Origin: Lingula anatina
Taxonomy: Eukaryota; Brachiopoda; Lingulata; Lingulida; Lingulidae
Length of the DNA stretch: 42,662 bases
Direction of reading: 5' to 3'
Assembly (NCBI RefSeq): GCF_001039355.2
Contig: NW_019774447.1
Coordinates: 319,057 to 361,718, forward strand
In this document: piece by piece, positions 30,921 through 42,662 of the stretch
Numbering within the stretch: position 1 is the first letter of the stretch
How the letters are laid out: the number at the start of each line of letters is the position of its first letter
Position numbers and translations under genes: made by a program
The notes under the pieces: model-generated
What the model saw: only the letters and a program-made list of their open reading frames with translations
Told to the model about the DNA's origin: nothing
Database searches by the model: none

Positions 30921-33900
30921 TTTTTTTTTTTTTTTTTTTTTCTACTAAACAATAGGAAAGTTATAATTATAAGAAATGATGATTTATGAAATACAGCATC
31001 TGTAAAATTCACAATTTTCCCCCCATTGAAAAGATGGAGTAATTACCATATGTACTTAAGCAGGAAGTTGAATGTAATGTGATTGTATCATTAAAATTCC
31101 ATTTCAGTCAGAGAAAAATTCTGCCTATATCTATAGTATTTTTGCTTTGCTTCATGTTTGACTAAGCTGGATAACATAATTTGTATGAAAATCTTCCATT
31201 TCTATTGTAGATTGTTTTTTGGGGGTGGTGGTGGATTTGAGACCTGTATTTGCAAAAGAAATGAATAAAGCAGTTTACATTATTTGAAGTACAGACTGTA
31301 TATCCCTCAGTGACCACGTAATGGTTCAACGTGGTGCTGGGCCAGCAGAGGGGGTTGAAGCTGACTGTTAACCAAGAGAAACGTGTGTGTGAAAACAACT
31401 GGTTCAAATCATTTAGCCAAAATTAGGGCAATAAAAATTGGGATGAAACTTCCCATTTTATAATAACATAAAAAATAGAAAAGCACCCAGAGAGAGCAAA
31501 CCCCACCACCAGTATGAGGAATTAACTAATAATTAACCATCAGCAGAGTCTAATCTCTTTGTAGTTGTCACTTTTGTGACTCGCATGTATCATGGGAATT
31601 TCACCCAAATCCACCCATAATTTTTTGAGTTTGACCGGTGACAAATAGGCGAACAAACAAAAATTGCACAGAACAAAGACTTGGGGGGTACTGTAATACA
31701 CTATATAGTATATTTATGGAGCTCAGGCATGGTGCACGCGGTTTTTGCCAACTGACTTGGGCACGTACAGGCTACTTTCTGACCACAAGGACTGCTGTTA
31801 CGCAAAATTGCTGAAGGCCTCTTCTTCATTTTAATTGTTCATTTCCAATTCATTATTTTCTGGGGATGTTCTTAATTGGCTGACCGGGTAAGAACTAATG
31901 AAAAAAAAAACAGAGGCAAAGTGCTCAGTGGGCGCACAGGTCGTTCGTAGATTACAGGAAACGCCCAGATTTGTTGTTCAAAGGAAGCACCAAGGCCGCA
32001 GGAGCATTTACGCAGAAACACGATTTGCTTGCTTTGGCGTCATTGAACGTCCTGGCCACATTTTTGGCCGTAGAAGGGACATACTGTACAAATGTCGCAG
32101 CTCAGTTTAAACGGGGCTTTAGTAAGTTGTTAGAAGTCAGGACCTGGTATCAGTTCAGGATGTTTTATGTGATTGCATTAAACATTTAAATACACAGGAT
32201 TTAAAAAATTCAATGGGATTTCTTTTGTAAATATCAAAACTTAGATTTTTTATGTACATAGATAAAACATGGTAATTTGAAAGAAGCCCTGACCTAGTAT
32301 CACTTAACGCAATTTGATGTGATTACACCATATATTTAAAAAAAAGAATGAATTTAAAAAATTCAATGAGATTTACCATGTCAATTTTAAAACGTAGTTT
32401 TGTTTACATTTAGAAAAAAGCAAGAACCTTGTGGATGAAACTTGGTGAGTCGAAAGAAGTCATGATCCAGCTGGTTGTGTCACTTTACAATTTTAAAAGA
32501 AGGCCACTGCAGCGTTTTAACTACTGCACCAGGAATAATATCATACATTTAACTACCAAAAAGTTAAAAGTGCATTTGGACCATTGCTGCTCCTTTAGGA
32601 GCATAGGAATACTTCAGTTTTTAATTTTGGCTCGACTTATTGTTTGATAGAAAAAGACGAATGGATTGCTGTAAAAAAATATATCAGAGGGATTTTATCA
32701 TTATAATTATTATTGTTATGCGACCATGAACTGGCGGCTGAGAGATGCTGGCACCAAAGGTCCCTTGAAAACGAACTTTAAACTCGCAACTGCTACAGGT
32801 ATCAAGGAAAATAAGGAAACAAGCCTAACTCTTGAAGCCTGTATAGTACACAAGAGAGTTAGAACTATGAACTAGCAGGTAGTGATCAGAATCTATCAAC
32901 CCCCTCCCCCCCCCAGTCTACACACTGCTACTCGAATGTCTCTTATAATTTATATTATATAAAGCAAGCGCCCGTCACATAAATCCGCATGAATTTGTCT
33001 TTTATTTTACAAGACGGCATGTAGAAAAAAAATCATGTGATCTTCTCTAACGCAATCCCACGCTTGGAGTAATTTAATATTGGGCTCTTTTACTTGATGT
33101 ATATGGTATCTGATTGCTGAGCCTGCTCACTAGATATCAAATATAATGGCTGGAAATTGGGTTGCTTGGGGTTGATTTCAATAAACCTATTTTCATATTA
33201 TAATATATATGTGTGACAAAGGCTAAATCTTAAACCGAGGCTTCCGTACAGAGAGTAGGGAGGGAACGGCACAGGCGAGTATTTAGGTGAGAGGTGTTCA
33301 GATAAGACCAAGGTCATTAGACGAATGCAAAGAAAGACGCCCAATGCAACATTTCTACAATTTCTACGTATATGTACACCAAAACCCTGTCACTGAGAAC
33401 TGCAGCAGTCTGCGGTAAGTACTGTACACCTGTAACCTAACGTCGTTCACTTTGCAATTACGATATTTTCCCAAAAAGGTGCATTTGCACTTACGCCATA
33501 ATGACAATGGGGGCATTTTACGTACGTAAACGAGAAAAAAATTAGCCTGAAATATAAATAGTTTATTTCTGCTATTTTTCCAGAGAGATCGTATTTGTCA
33601 ATTCATATATGCAAGTACTGCAAGGGTCTTTGCTTAGCTGCCCTGATGTGTAAAAGTTTTTTCCGCCTTACAAAACATTGCCTGACAGAAATTTATTTTC
33701 TTTAATTTCAGTGACTCTTAACTACCGCTTACGAGGCGATTGGATGCGTCTCCCATCCAAGACATCAGTTTAGTATTTGCCAGCGCCCGCATCCTTGTCA
33801 AGATTGCCTCGCTTGTCGAAGTTTGTCTTCTAGCTAATTTGCAGGGTTGACATTTGATGTTGAATTTGCTTTAGATTGTAATAGTCTATGATATTTTGTA

Positions 33901-35682
33901 TCAAAAAGTGTGTAAGCAGAAAAGTCGCAAGAAACGAGCATCTTATTCATGAAACCTTTGATAAGAAAATTTTAAATGGATTTTAAAAGTGCAAGAGTCA
34001 ACCCTGTATGTTGCTGTTTAAACACTATATATGTGCTTCTAAGCCGCACTGGTAGCATAGTTCTCTATTCACCTACGTGGGTTTTATTGTAGCTTGCTTA
34101 TAGTTTTATACCCTGAGATGACACCTGGAGATCTCCGTTAACAGAAGGAATATCAGTGCAAAACAGTGCCTTATTTTTATTAAATGTTGTAACGTGGATA
34201 ATAAAGAGATTGTCGCACATGTTTTGAAACGATCTTTCCAAGAGTGCTAGGTTGTAATTATTCTTGCTCTGGCTCTCTGTGTTTTGATACTGTTGTGCGT
34301 CTGGTTGGTGGCCGTGTTCTCAATTCTGAGAGATGTCAAAATGTTAGTTTTAAAGAAATTAAACAAAGGAATTGCACTAGGTAGATTTCCCGAAATTAAC
34401 ATGCTTTCGGTTTCGCAGTAAGAGAAAACTTGTTGCGCACACAATAAGAAATATACAAAAAATTTACCAGTCCTTTTGTGTGTCGTTTAAGTGCCAATAT
34501 TACAAAACAGCAAAAATGTTAGTCACGAAAAAAAAATGAAGTCGTAAAAAGTGTTTTTTTGCATGATATTACCATTATAGGATTATGTAGGACTGACATT
34601 TTCATGATTTTTTAAATTTGACAAAAAAGTTGCACTCAGCTCTCTTTTTAAAGATGACCTTGAACCATGTGTTTACAAATAACTTTTGTTTCCGGGCTGG
34701 AGTGAATGAGGACAAATGAGACTTCAAAAGGCAGTCCTACACGGCCTATTGGGTGATTTGTGCAACTTGTTTTATAACCACTGAACTTCATTTCTGAACA
34801 CGAGGGGCCAGGGTTGTGTTTATTAGTATTTATACGATGAACGTTTTTGATTTTTGTGTAACCTTGTGAGTTTTGTTTGCATATTACTGTTGGCAATGGC
34901 TGGTATACCCTTGTACACTGACCCTGTTTTGATGCCTTTCTTCATTCGTACACATGCAAACCTGTTGTGTCTCCCAAAACCTTAAGTTAGGATTGACTGA
35001 GGTACGAGCCAGATCTATTCATATTTCAAAGGGGATTTTGGCTTATTTTTGGGATCACTCTTAAATTGTATTATATGCATTTTGAATATTCGGTGTTGTT
35101 TACACCACTGAAATTGGACGTTCCACGATGAAATTTTACACCCCCCCCCTTTCTGGGACAAATACACCAACATCAAATTTGTACTACGATCGCAAAGTAT
35201 ATTATGGTAAATTTATTAATTTTGGCACTAAAACTGTAACAATTTGCTCTCGCTGGATTTGTTTCAACCGTATTATTCCTAAGCTTTTCACAAGCCTAAA
35301 GAAGAAATAGTTGTTTGAGGAATTTTTCAAAATGCATAGAATCTTCAAACAAGTTAGTTTGTTGAAATAATTATTGAAAGCTTGATTGGTCAGTCTTCTC
35401 TGGAGATTTCTATCAATCAATAGTAAAATTAAACATTTTACCATTTTTGTGAAAATAGTTAACATTTTTTGTTAGAATCTTTGTTAAAATTGTACGTTTT
35501 ATGATTTTTACAATTTTTGTTTGAATAATTGAAATTGTACGTTGTATAATTTTTGTTAGAATATTTAATATTGTACTTTGAAAATCTTTGTTATAAATGA
35601 TTTCTATTTATTTTGACAATAATAACATGTTCTTTGTCAAAAATAATTCAGGCCTTTATTTTGTACATTTATATCCAATTTC
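30921..35682. other. Intergenic sequence without recognised genes
   Basis: After a poly-T tract (30921-30941) this AT-rich region holds only short ORFs that I cannot relate to any family, apart from the 182-bp repeat copy. An ORF of 70 codons at 31898-32110 lies in a locally GC-richer patch but shows no motif. Confidence 0.5.
33349..33530. repeat. 182-bp direct repeat, copy 2
   Basis: Near-identical partner of 30738-30919, 2.6 kb away in the same orientation. It contains the palindrome TTTACGTACGTAAA at its end. Confidence 0.9.
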
Positions 35683-35911
35683 CACGGCTGGTCTCGAGCC
35701 TCTTACCGTCTGGTTATCTTTCTACCACTTTACCCACCTAGCCAGGGACTCTTCTTGCCACCCTATGCTTCACAGGATCGTCTTATAACAGTTCAAATCG
35801 ATAATTTGGATTTTATTTTGCAAAAGGTAATTTGCTGGGACCCAGGAGCGCCAGGAATCGAACTCGGGACCTGCTCACTCGGAGGCAAGCGCGCTATCCA
35901 CTCCCCTAAGT
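35683..35911 (-). mobile_element. Two tRNA-derived SINE-like heads
   Basis: On the minus strand, 35911-35838 has an A-box-like AGTGGATAGCGCGCTTGCC and a B-box (GAGTTCGATTCC). Its stems pair partly (GGAGTG with CGCTCC, 4 of 5 in the T stem). A second, more decayed block at 35750-35683 has GGTAAAGTGGTAGAAAG and GGCTCGAGACC. Both look like tRNA heads of retroposons and not intact tRNA genes. Confidence 0.5.
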
Positions 35912-37029
35912 GTTCCCACCCACCCTCCCCGGGTAGACTTTCTTCTTATAGTAACCAAAGGGAAAATTCTTAAGGTCCCCATTTGTAACATCCAAGTGCC
36001 CAAGCCAAAAATGGCCCCCTACCTCAGACTGTCACTGAGCCCCGCGGCTGTCAATTAGGAGACGAAAACATTTGCCACATAGTTAAAAGAGTATTTATTA
36101 AGCGCAAAACAAATTTCCATTACATGTTAAGCTACACTTTTCTAATTTTTTTTTATAAATTCCTTCAGGTTCAGAATGTATGTGAGACAATTGACACTCA
36201 TGTTGAAGCAGATACAATCTGTTTATTCGATTTGATAAATAAATTACATGCATCAACTTATCTACTTATTTTGTGTTTGATAATATTACTATTAAACAAA
36301 GTATTCTAGAAAAGACAAAGATATTCTAAACAATTACTTCCTTTTAAAAACGCTTCCTTTTAAAACTTTAAAAATCACTCAGGACTATGAATCATGCCCA
36401 TAAATATCCTCAATCGCCCAGCATTTCATAATTTGACCCATTGTAAACTACCCGCCCGTGTTGCCGTCTCTTTCTGACAACAAGGGATTATGAAAACGAT
36501 TTCAGTATATAGTAATTTTACAGTGCAACTTTTATTGTTGGGATGAAAAATGGAAACGTTCTTATTGTATTTTACTAAAATGGTTATAAGTCTAGGGTGA
36601 AATAATTTTCAATATCTAGCCAGCAGTTGACATAATTAGATTATAACCACTACACAACAATGGGGAGTGGAACAGTTCAAAAATCCCCTTAGATAAGAAT
36701 ACTTACAATATAGTTTTATTGTAGTCAAGTGCACCACTGTCGTTGTGATTAAGTGCAACAAATATCAAATACAATATAATATTTTTCATCCCAACAATAC
36801 ATTATTTTAAAGAACGTTAAAATATGAAATGCAGTGCTAGAAATTTTAATAAAATACAATACAATGTCAGAAATCCTAATAAAATACAATGCAATATTAT
36901 ACAATGCGAGAAATTCTAATCAAATTTAAAAATACAATATTATGCAATGAACATTAAAATATCAAATAAAGTGCAAGAAATTCCAACTATGCACTAATTT
37001 GAAAACGTATTGCTACGTAATGGCTCACA
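35912..37029. other. AT-rich sequence with no gene recognised
   Basis: No coding signal was found. Around 36830-36980 there are loosely repeated AAATACAATACAATG-type words, which could be the AT-rich tail of the LINE that follows on the minus strand. Confidence 0.4.
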
Positions 37030-37069
37030 TTCAGCAAGGCTTTTATTTCCTCTGTTGTAACCATAGTAA

Positions 37070-38475
37070 CTAATTTCTCGCGATCACTTGGGTACCACAA
37101 GTTAAAAATACTTTTTTTTCTATCACTGCGTATAAATCATCATCATTTATTAACGTGTTATGAGCATGGAGCACCCAGTCCAGCTTATAAGACACCTGTT
37201 GTATACAAATTTTTTGTCTTACTGATAGATCAAAAATCTTAACAATAATTTTTGCTGATTGCTTAAAACTTTTTTCCATTAAATCTTCTATAGAAATGTC
37301 ATTTATATCATTTGTCTGGATACCCAACTTTCCATAAAATTTATATCTTTCCTCCATATAAGCAGTGCTCCACAGTAAGAAATGACTCTCGTCTTCTAAA
37401 TCCTTTTTGCATTGTTGGCATATTTTCCATTAATAGGTGTATTTGTGTAACGTACAGTTTCTAAATGTGTAAAGGTAAAATGCCCATTCGAAATTGAGTG
37501 AAAATTTATTTTTATTTTTTGTTAAAATCTATGTATGAATATTTTTCAGCATTAAATTATTTTTTAAATGTCATATATGTTCGAATTTCAAAATGGGAAT
37601 TTAAATTTTTATTCACTTAATTTGACATTTTAGTAGAGAGTTTTTAATGCATTCTTTATCAACAATATCTTGATTATTACAGAATCTGAGGATCTCTCTT
37701 ACCTCGAAGCACCATTTTTCCTCCAATATATAATCATATAATCTTCCAATTTATAATTTGTTTGACAAATCTTTCATTTTGGGCGAGTACTAAATTGTTC
37801 TAAAGCCTGAATATGTTCAACCAACTGCTAAATTTCAGTGGTATCAACCCCAGTCACCACACAGACTAATTTTTGGTGCAAATCGGTGAACTCCTAAATA
37901 ATATCTTAACGCTTTAGACATAACTTTTTCACAGTTTTCATTTTCCAAAAATCCACAAACCCTCCGACCCATACTCTAAAATTGGAGTCACACAGCTGTT
38001 AAACAATATTTGGTGTGTGTAGAATCCCATTTAATCTACTATGTTTTTCATTTTGCTATAATTCAACCCAGTGCTCTACTAGCAGATTCAGAAAAAAGTT
38101 GGTATTATATTGAAAACCTAAAAGTTCTTCTACATAAGCCCCCATATATTTATACTTATCACCCTTTTCTATATGGTGACTTCTAAACTATACAAAATCT
38201 GCAGTACGTTCTTTATGTTTGAGCCTATAATGTACGCATTTTGTTACCCTGTAATTAATTATCATTGTCCACCACTGCCAGGCCGCTGTTTAGTTTTTCT
38301 GTGCTGTCAGATATTATCACCAGATTATCAGCATGAAGAAGGCTACTTAGGTTCAAACTCTCATTTATATTGATACCACCTTTATACTTCTTTAGCTCAA
38401 TGATCAGATCATATAAATGTGGTCTCTCAGCTGTTATATTGAATGCAGTGGTACATAAATTGTAGCTCATTTTCT
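37070..38475 (-). pseudogene. Decayed non-LTR retrotransposon (LINE) reverse transcriptase, C-terminal part
   Basis: Read on the minus strand from 38475 down, successive fragments in shifting frames match the order of a LINE ORF2. First comes a palm segment with LSSLLHADNLVIISDST (the YADD catalytic box is changed to HADN). Next is HKERTADF with KYKYMGAY, then SCVTPILEYGSE-like sequence with a frameshift, and finally CQQCKKDLEDESHFLL leading into an ORF ending at 37070. Stops and frameshifts interrupt it throughout, and the N-terminal endonuclease and early RT motifs are missing, so it is a 5'-truncated dead copy. The clade is not determined. Confidence 0.65.
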
Positions 38476-38582
38476 TTCACTTTACGGAAAGGATATCTAT
38501 TATAAGTACATCTAACACCACATTATCTTCAATTACGAAATTCTTGAGCAAATGGTCCCCAAATACAAAAATATAATAATGA

Positions 38583-38603
38583 TAATAATAATAATAATAA
38601 TAG
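38583..38603. repeat. (AAT)n microsatellite
   Basis: A short run of seven ATA/AAT units. It lies just beyond the 5' side of the decayed LINE. Confidence 0.85.
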
Positions 38604-41436
38604 TAAACATTTCTTTTATCGCTGGATGATAGTATGCTACCTGCTTGTAGTTGTGAAGAAAAAATACCAAAGAACAGCAAATCTGTAGTAAAAATTTTTC
38701 AGATTACAATTTTAAAAAAATAACCGGGAAATATTATACCAGTAATACCTAAAAATTATTTGTTCGTTTAATGAACGGTAAAACTGATTCTCAAAAGAGG
38801 GCTTATAACTAATATCCTCTACGGTCAGGATAGGGGATACACAGGTGGTGAATAAAAAAAGATGCTGAAACGCAACAGATATTTCTAGTTATATAAAGGT
38901 CTAGCGTGTCTAGTATCCCTTTATTTCCCTTTATTAAACTTCGGGAGTTTGAAGAAAGTTTAAGTATTTGATTGGTCGCAATTTTGAAAATAAAAAATGA
39001 CATTAAAAAATCATTCATTCAATCAATCATTCAATATGATTTTGTCAGCTTTTCTTTTAACTGGGCATAGGGAGAGATGGATTTAAAATGCATTAATCAG
39101 AAGATCAATTTATTGTGGCTGCTTCTATTTCTGTATAATTTCACATCATATAAAAAAAGAGAAAACCAAAAGAAATTTATCATAAAAATGCTCCAAAAGA
39201 TTCAAACAAAAATTTAAGTTCGCTAGAATATTTTGATTGGAGATTCAAAATAATGATTCTAAATACTTAGGCCTACTTCTCTCTCATTTTGCTACATAAT
39301 TCGACTATCAACACACTAATATTCAACGTGCTAGGAGTTTAAACGGGCCATTCCGCATAAGTTCCCCATTTTGATTATTTCATACGTGAAAATTATCTCG
39401 AGGTGCATCTGCATGCAGTTTTCATTTAGTGGGTTGTGAAGAGATGATGAAGTCATGCCTATGGAGGAAATAAAATGTTACATGGGGAAAACTTGTCCAC
39501 TTAAATAAGCATGAAGGTACATGCAAAGATGAATCACAAATAAATTACCATCAACTGCCTAACATTAATATCTCAAAATACTATATTGAATCTAGTGAAG
39601 TTAAAATATCCGTATACTTAGTATCTTGACCGTCTCGCATCCACTCCCTGGTCACTCTGAACTGAAGAAGTGACATCTCTTTCCAGAGTGCAAGCTCAGT
39701 GAGTCCCCAGGGGGAGGAGGGAGGCAGCTGGAAGTGGGGCTCTTTTTTATTCAGCACTCATCATTATCTGACAGGTGATACTTCACTTACAGTTTATCAG
39801 AATTAAAGTAAACAAGCATACCTGTGTGCAATTTATTTTTTAAAATGCCAGGAAAAAATAAATAAACTTTTCCCCCCCAACACCGCCCCAAAATGTATCG
39901 ACATTATGTAGGTCACGGGCTATCCTAATTTCGCCCAGTGTTTACTTTTATCTGAGGAGGGGGGTTGTATCTCATTTACCTCCTTGATCTGAGAAGTTTT
40001 TGCACTGTTTGACAAACAAGACCGTACTATAACGCCATCTGGTCGTCTATGCTGAGATCGGAAACTCAACAGATTATAATATTATAATTTTAGGGACTCA
40101 AATAAAATAGTCTGGTAGGAACAAGGGGTCCAAGTGCAAACCGTGAAGAACAATGGGTATCCTAATGTATTTGCATAATCCTTGATACAGGGTGTATCTA
40201 TTTTTAGGTGTTGCCAGATGAAGTAAATGTCTCATGGGGTTCATTTTAACGTTAATTGAGCACATATTGACGTAAGGGGCGGGGGAATCATTTATAATAT
40301 GGAATTTAAATTAGATATAATATACACTGTACATGTACGGTGCAAATTAAAATATGAAAATTCATACAATACTTGGTGCAAGTGTAACGACGGGGTTGGA
40401 ATTGGAAATAGGGTTTTTAATGGCAGGGTTCTCTATCTACGTTCAACTTGGAGAAACAATTTATACTGAATCTTCGGGGCAAGGTCGCTGTTTTTTTCCT
40501 ACGGGAGTATAGTATTGTGTCAAAATATTTGCGGTGTGTTCTGTGTGCCAGCACTGCACTACGAGGATGTTTTAATTATCAATTTTCCCTGTACTTTGAT
40601 TGTAAGGCAAAAAAAAAAAAAAAAAAAAAAAAAAAAGAATGTGACATTTTCATTACTTTGTATATTTTAAAATTTTAGTTAAAATGCATCACGGCATAAA
40701 TATCAAGATTACGGATTCAGTAACTAAAAAGTAATTTACTGTATATGGAAACGTTGTTATTGTGCACACGTGATCATAAATTAACATAAATTATTCCAAG
40801 TGAAAGGCTGGTCCAAGAAAACAGTTTGGGAGGTGGTCTCCCTATGTCTAGGGAAATATTATAGAAATAAAAGATGTCGGAGCAGGTTTTTTTGTGTTTA
40901 TGATGTAATTCATTACTTATGCTTTAGCGTTTTTTTTTGGTATATACAAACGACGGAAGACGGTCTAGAAATAAACCACGAGGCCTTTAGTCCGTAAGCA
41001 CTTTAAATGTTATTTTAATTATTTTGTTCTTAATGTTCAGCAGTGTAAAAAATTAGGAGGATGGGGAACTAGATAATTAAATAGGGTAATTAAACCCGGA
41101 GTGCCATATATCTTGATACAAAGCAAGTAAATTGCATGATTTTTTATTCTGTTGTTGTTAAATTCGACTGCTACATTTTCAAATCAACAATCAACTCCAG
41201 AACATACTATGTGCAACATTTTTGTTTATTTTTCATTTAAGCTTTTTTTTTCTTTTGGTCTTTGCAGTTTCGGCACGTCGGGAAATTTGACTTTTAAAAT
41301 TGCTTTATTTTAGATAATTTCCACTTTCAAACTCATGGCTCACTCTCCGTTGGTACAGCAACAGTAAAATACATCTCAGGGTAACATTTCATCTTAATTA
41401 AAATATATGAGCAATAATAATAATAACTAGACTGCA
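38604..41436. other. Intergenic sequence, mostly featureless
   Basis: Apart from the possible exon at 39620-39765 and a poly-A run (40610-40636) I see nothing recognisable. Short ORFs here have no family resemblance. Confidence 0.5.
39620..39765 (-). CDS. Possible unidentified coding exon
   Basis: A GC-rich island in AT-rich surroundings. On the minus strand one frame is open for about 60 codons and has a protein-like composition (LPPSSPWGLTELALWKEM, then SLLQFRVTREWMRDGQD). It contains an ATG (MSLLQF) and a possible donor (GACG|GTCAAG), but no good acceptor upstream. I do not recognise the family and see no partner exons, so chance or a transposon fragment remains possible. Confidence 0.22.
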
Positions 41437-42262
41437 ACTGGCTTAAGCCAGTGGCGGAGGATTCCCCTGCAAAATAGGTGTGGAAACGCTCTTACAAGGT
41501 CATGTGAAGGTCATGGGTTAAATTTGACCCCATATTCTGAAAGAGCATGTGCGAATTGGGGGGGGGGGGGCAACAAAACATCACTTTTAGGCCACTTCAA
41601 TATTTCTCCATGAAATAGCCGAATGACCTTGAAAATGAGGGTCAAGGTCAAATTTGACATTTGATTTGGGGTGTTGGGTATATGTTTGGGGTAGTTTACT
41701 ATAGCATGTTATCACAAAAAATCAATATTTCATGGAGAAATTGACAAAGTCACTATTTCTGTGAAATTATTAATATTTAAAAATCTATATTAAAAAACTA
41801 ATCAGTCAATTGTCAATATTATTAAATACTGTACTGGATAGATATCTAGGGCAACTTTTTACATCATCCTTGTGGCTCTGTGACATCTGGTTTACCCCCT
41901 GCCTAGTGCACACCTTCTGGAGCATATTTTGCAATAGGTTGACCTTGACCTGACCTACTTTCCTAAAATTAAGTCACTTGATATAGAATTATTGTGTGAC
42001 CTCACCTTTGACAGGATTTGTCAAAATATTGAAAATTCTAGGAGATATTGCATTCTGAAATTTGCAAAAAAAATTTCATTTTTAAAGGCTCTGTGACCTT
42101 GAAAACTAGGTCAAGGTCAAAAAAATTGAGTGGACCGGAATAACTTTTCATAGGCTATCAGTATGATTTTTTTCAGAATTTTAGAAAGAAATTTTTGACG
42201 AAAAATAAGAAGAAGAAGAAGAAGAATACCAAAAACAATAGTATTCCCCTATGGGGAATCCT
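41437..42262. mobile_element. Repeat element with palindromic start and GAA-rich 3' part
   Basis: It starts with a perfect 16-bp palindrome (ACTGGCTTAAGCCAGT, 41437-41452). The words AGGATTCCCC (41458-41467) and GGGGAATCCT (42253-42262) are inverted terminal motifs. The inside is rich in TGACCTTGA/TCAAGGTCA words and ends with (GAA)n (42209-42226) and the near-palindrome ATTCCCCTATGGGGAAT. No ORF. A non-autonomous mobile element is likely; the class is unknown. Confidence 0.5.
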
Positions 42263-42515
42263 AATGAAATGGTAGTTACCAATTAAGAAGGTCGTAACTA
42301 AGAGGCTAAAACAGCCCTGAGTTTCGAAAAGTCCATGTAAGAAAACTTAAGATGGAATGTTGGCCCGTAGCAATGGATGCTCTATAGGTTAAAAAAGTTA
42401 ATTTTATTAGAGGTCTAACTTTTACCTACTTTATGTTTGAGATTAACGAATTTTCTATAATAACAGGAATCGACAAATTAAATTGTACTTCATGCATGCC
42501 ACAAAGACCCGAATA

Positions 42516-42662
42516 AAACACAGCACGTCCTCACTTCAGGCACACCAGATGACCAATACAACACCTCCTCACTTCAGGCACACCAGATGACCAATACAAC
42601 ACCTCTTCACTTCAGGCACACCAGATGACCAATAAAACACGTCCTCACTTCAGGCACACCAG
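42516..42662. repeat. 38-bp tandem array at the right edge
   Basis: Four units of CACTTCAGGCACACCAGATG plus ACCAATACAACACCTCCT start at 42532, 42570, 42608 and 42646. The last is cut by the window end, so the array may be much longer. Confidence 0.9.

Noticed and set aside
31898-32110. ORF of 70 codons in a GC-richer patch.
   Set aside because: No recognisable motif, no splice partners, and overlapping open frames on the same strand.
35838-35911. Functional tRNA gene on the minus strand.
   Set aside because: Stems pair only partly, no convincing anticodon arm was found, and a second degraded tRNA-like block lies beside it.

Overview
This is an intron-rich, AT-rich animal nuclear genome window. 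Every recognisable gene is split by GT-AG introns, and the proteins are closest in remembered layout to their vertebrate orthologues. The motile-cilia gene calaxin, several tRNA-derived SINE-like blocks and many fold-back elements and minisatellites suggest a marine invertebrate. A lophotrochozoan such as a bivalve mollusc is my best guess, but the sequence does not prove it. The assembly has one 371-base gap (22158-22528) and two single-N joins (7264 and 30920).

Layout, left to right. (1) 578-2320, minus strand: the first four coding exons of an N-myristoyltransferase (NMT); the catalytic part lies left of the window. (2) 2622-8744, plus strand: calaxin (EFCAB1), about 205 residues in seven exons, head to head with NMT. 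Exon 5 appears twice, probably because two overlapping contigs were joined without merging. (3) 9238-12422: repeat-rich spacer with a 34-bp minisatellite, a TTAA-flanked inverted-repeat element and a long fold-back. (4) 12423-14839, minus strand: a complete five-exon C2orf76 (UPF0538) homologue of 124 residues that ORF length alone would miss. (5) 16337-30140, plus strand: a complete 21-exon NFX1 orthologue of 1066 residues, with an RGG-rich N-terminus, RING, nine NF-X1 zinc fingers and R3H domain. (6) 30141-42662: no convincing gene. It holds a decayed LINE reverse transcriptase on the minus strand, SINE-like blocks, a palindrome-bearing repeat and a 38-bp tandem array running off the right edge.

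The four genes are not an operon and share no obvious pathway: protein N-myristoylation, ciliary dynein regulation, an uncharacterised conserved protein, and a zinc-finger RNA/DNA-binding regulator. They form two divergent pairs (NMT/calaxin and C2orf76/NFX1) that may share promoters.

The most striking signal is that tandem duplications repeatedly span exon-intron boundaries and copy splice sites. The calaxin exon 4 donor is present at least 20 times in related arrays. The NFX1 exon 9 donor is present five times and the exon 18 acceptor seven times; both NFX1 arrays have 45-bp units that stay open in the coding frame. Donors of NFX1 exons 14 and 19, the acceptor of exon 9 and the whole of C2orf76 exon 4 are also duplicated. 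All exon joins were derived by hand from splice consensus, reading frame and remembered homology; no alignment or transcript was available.
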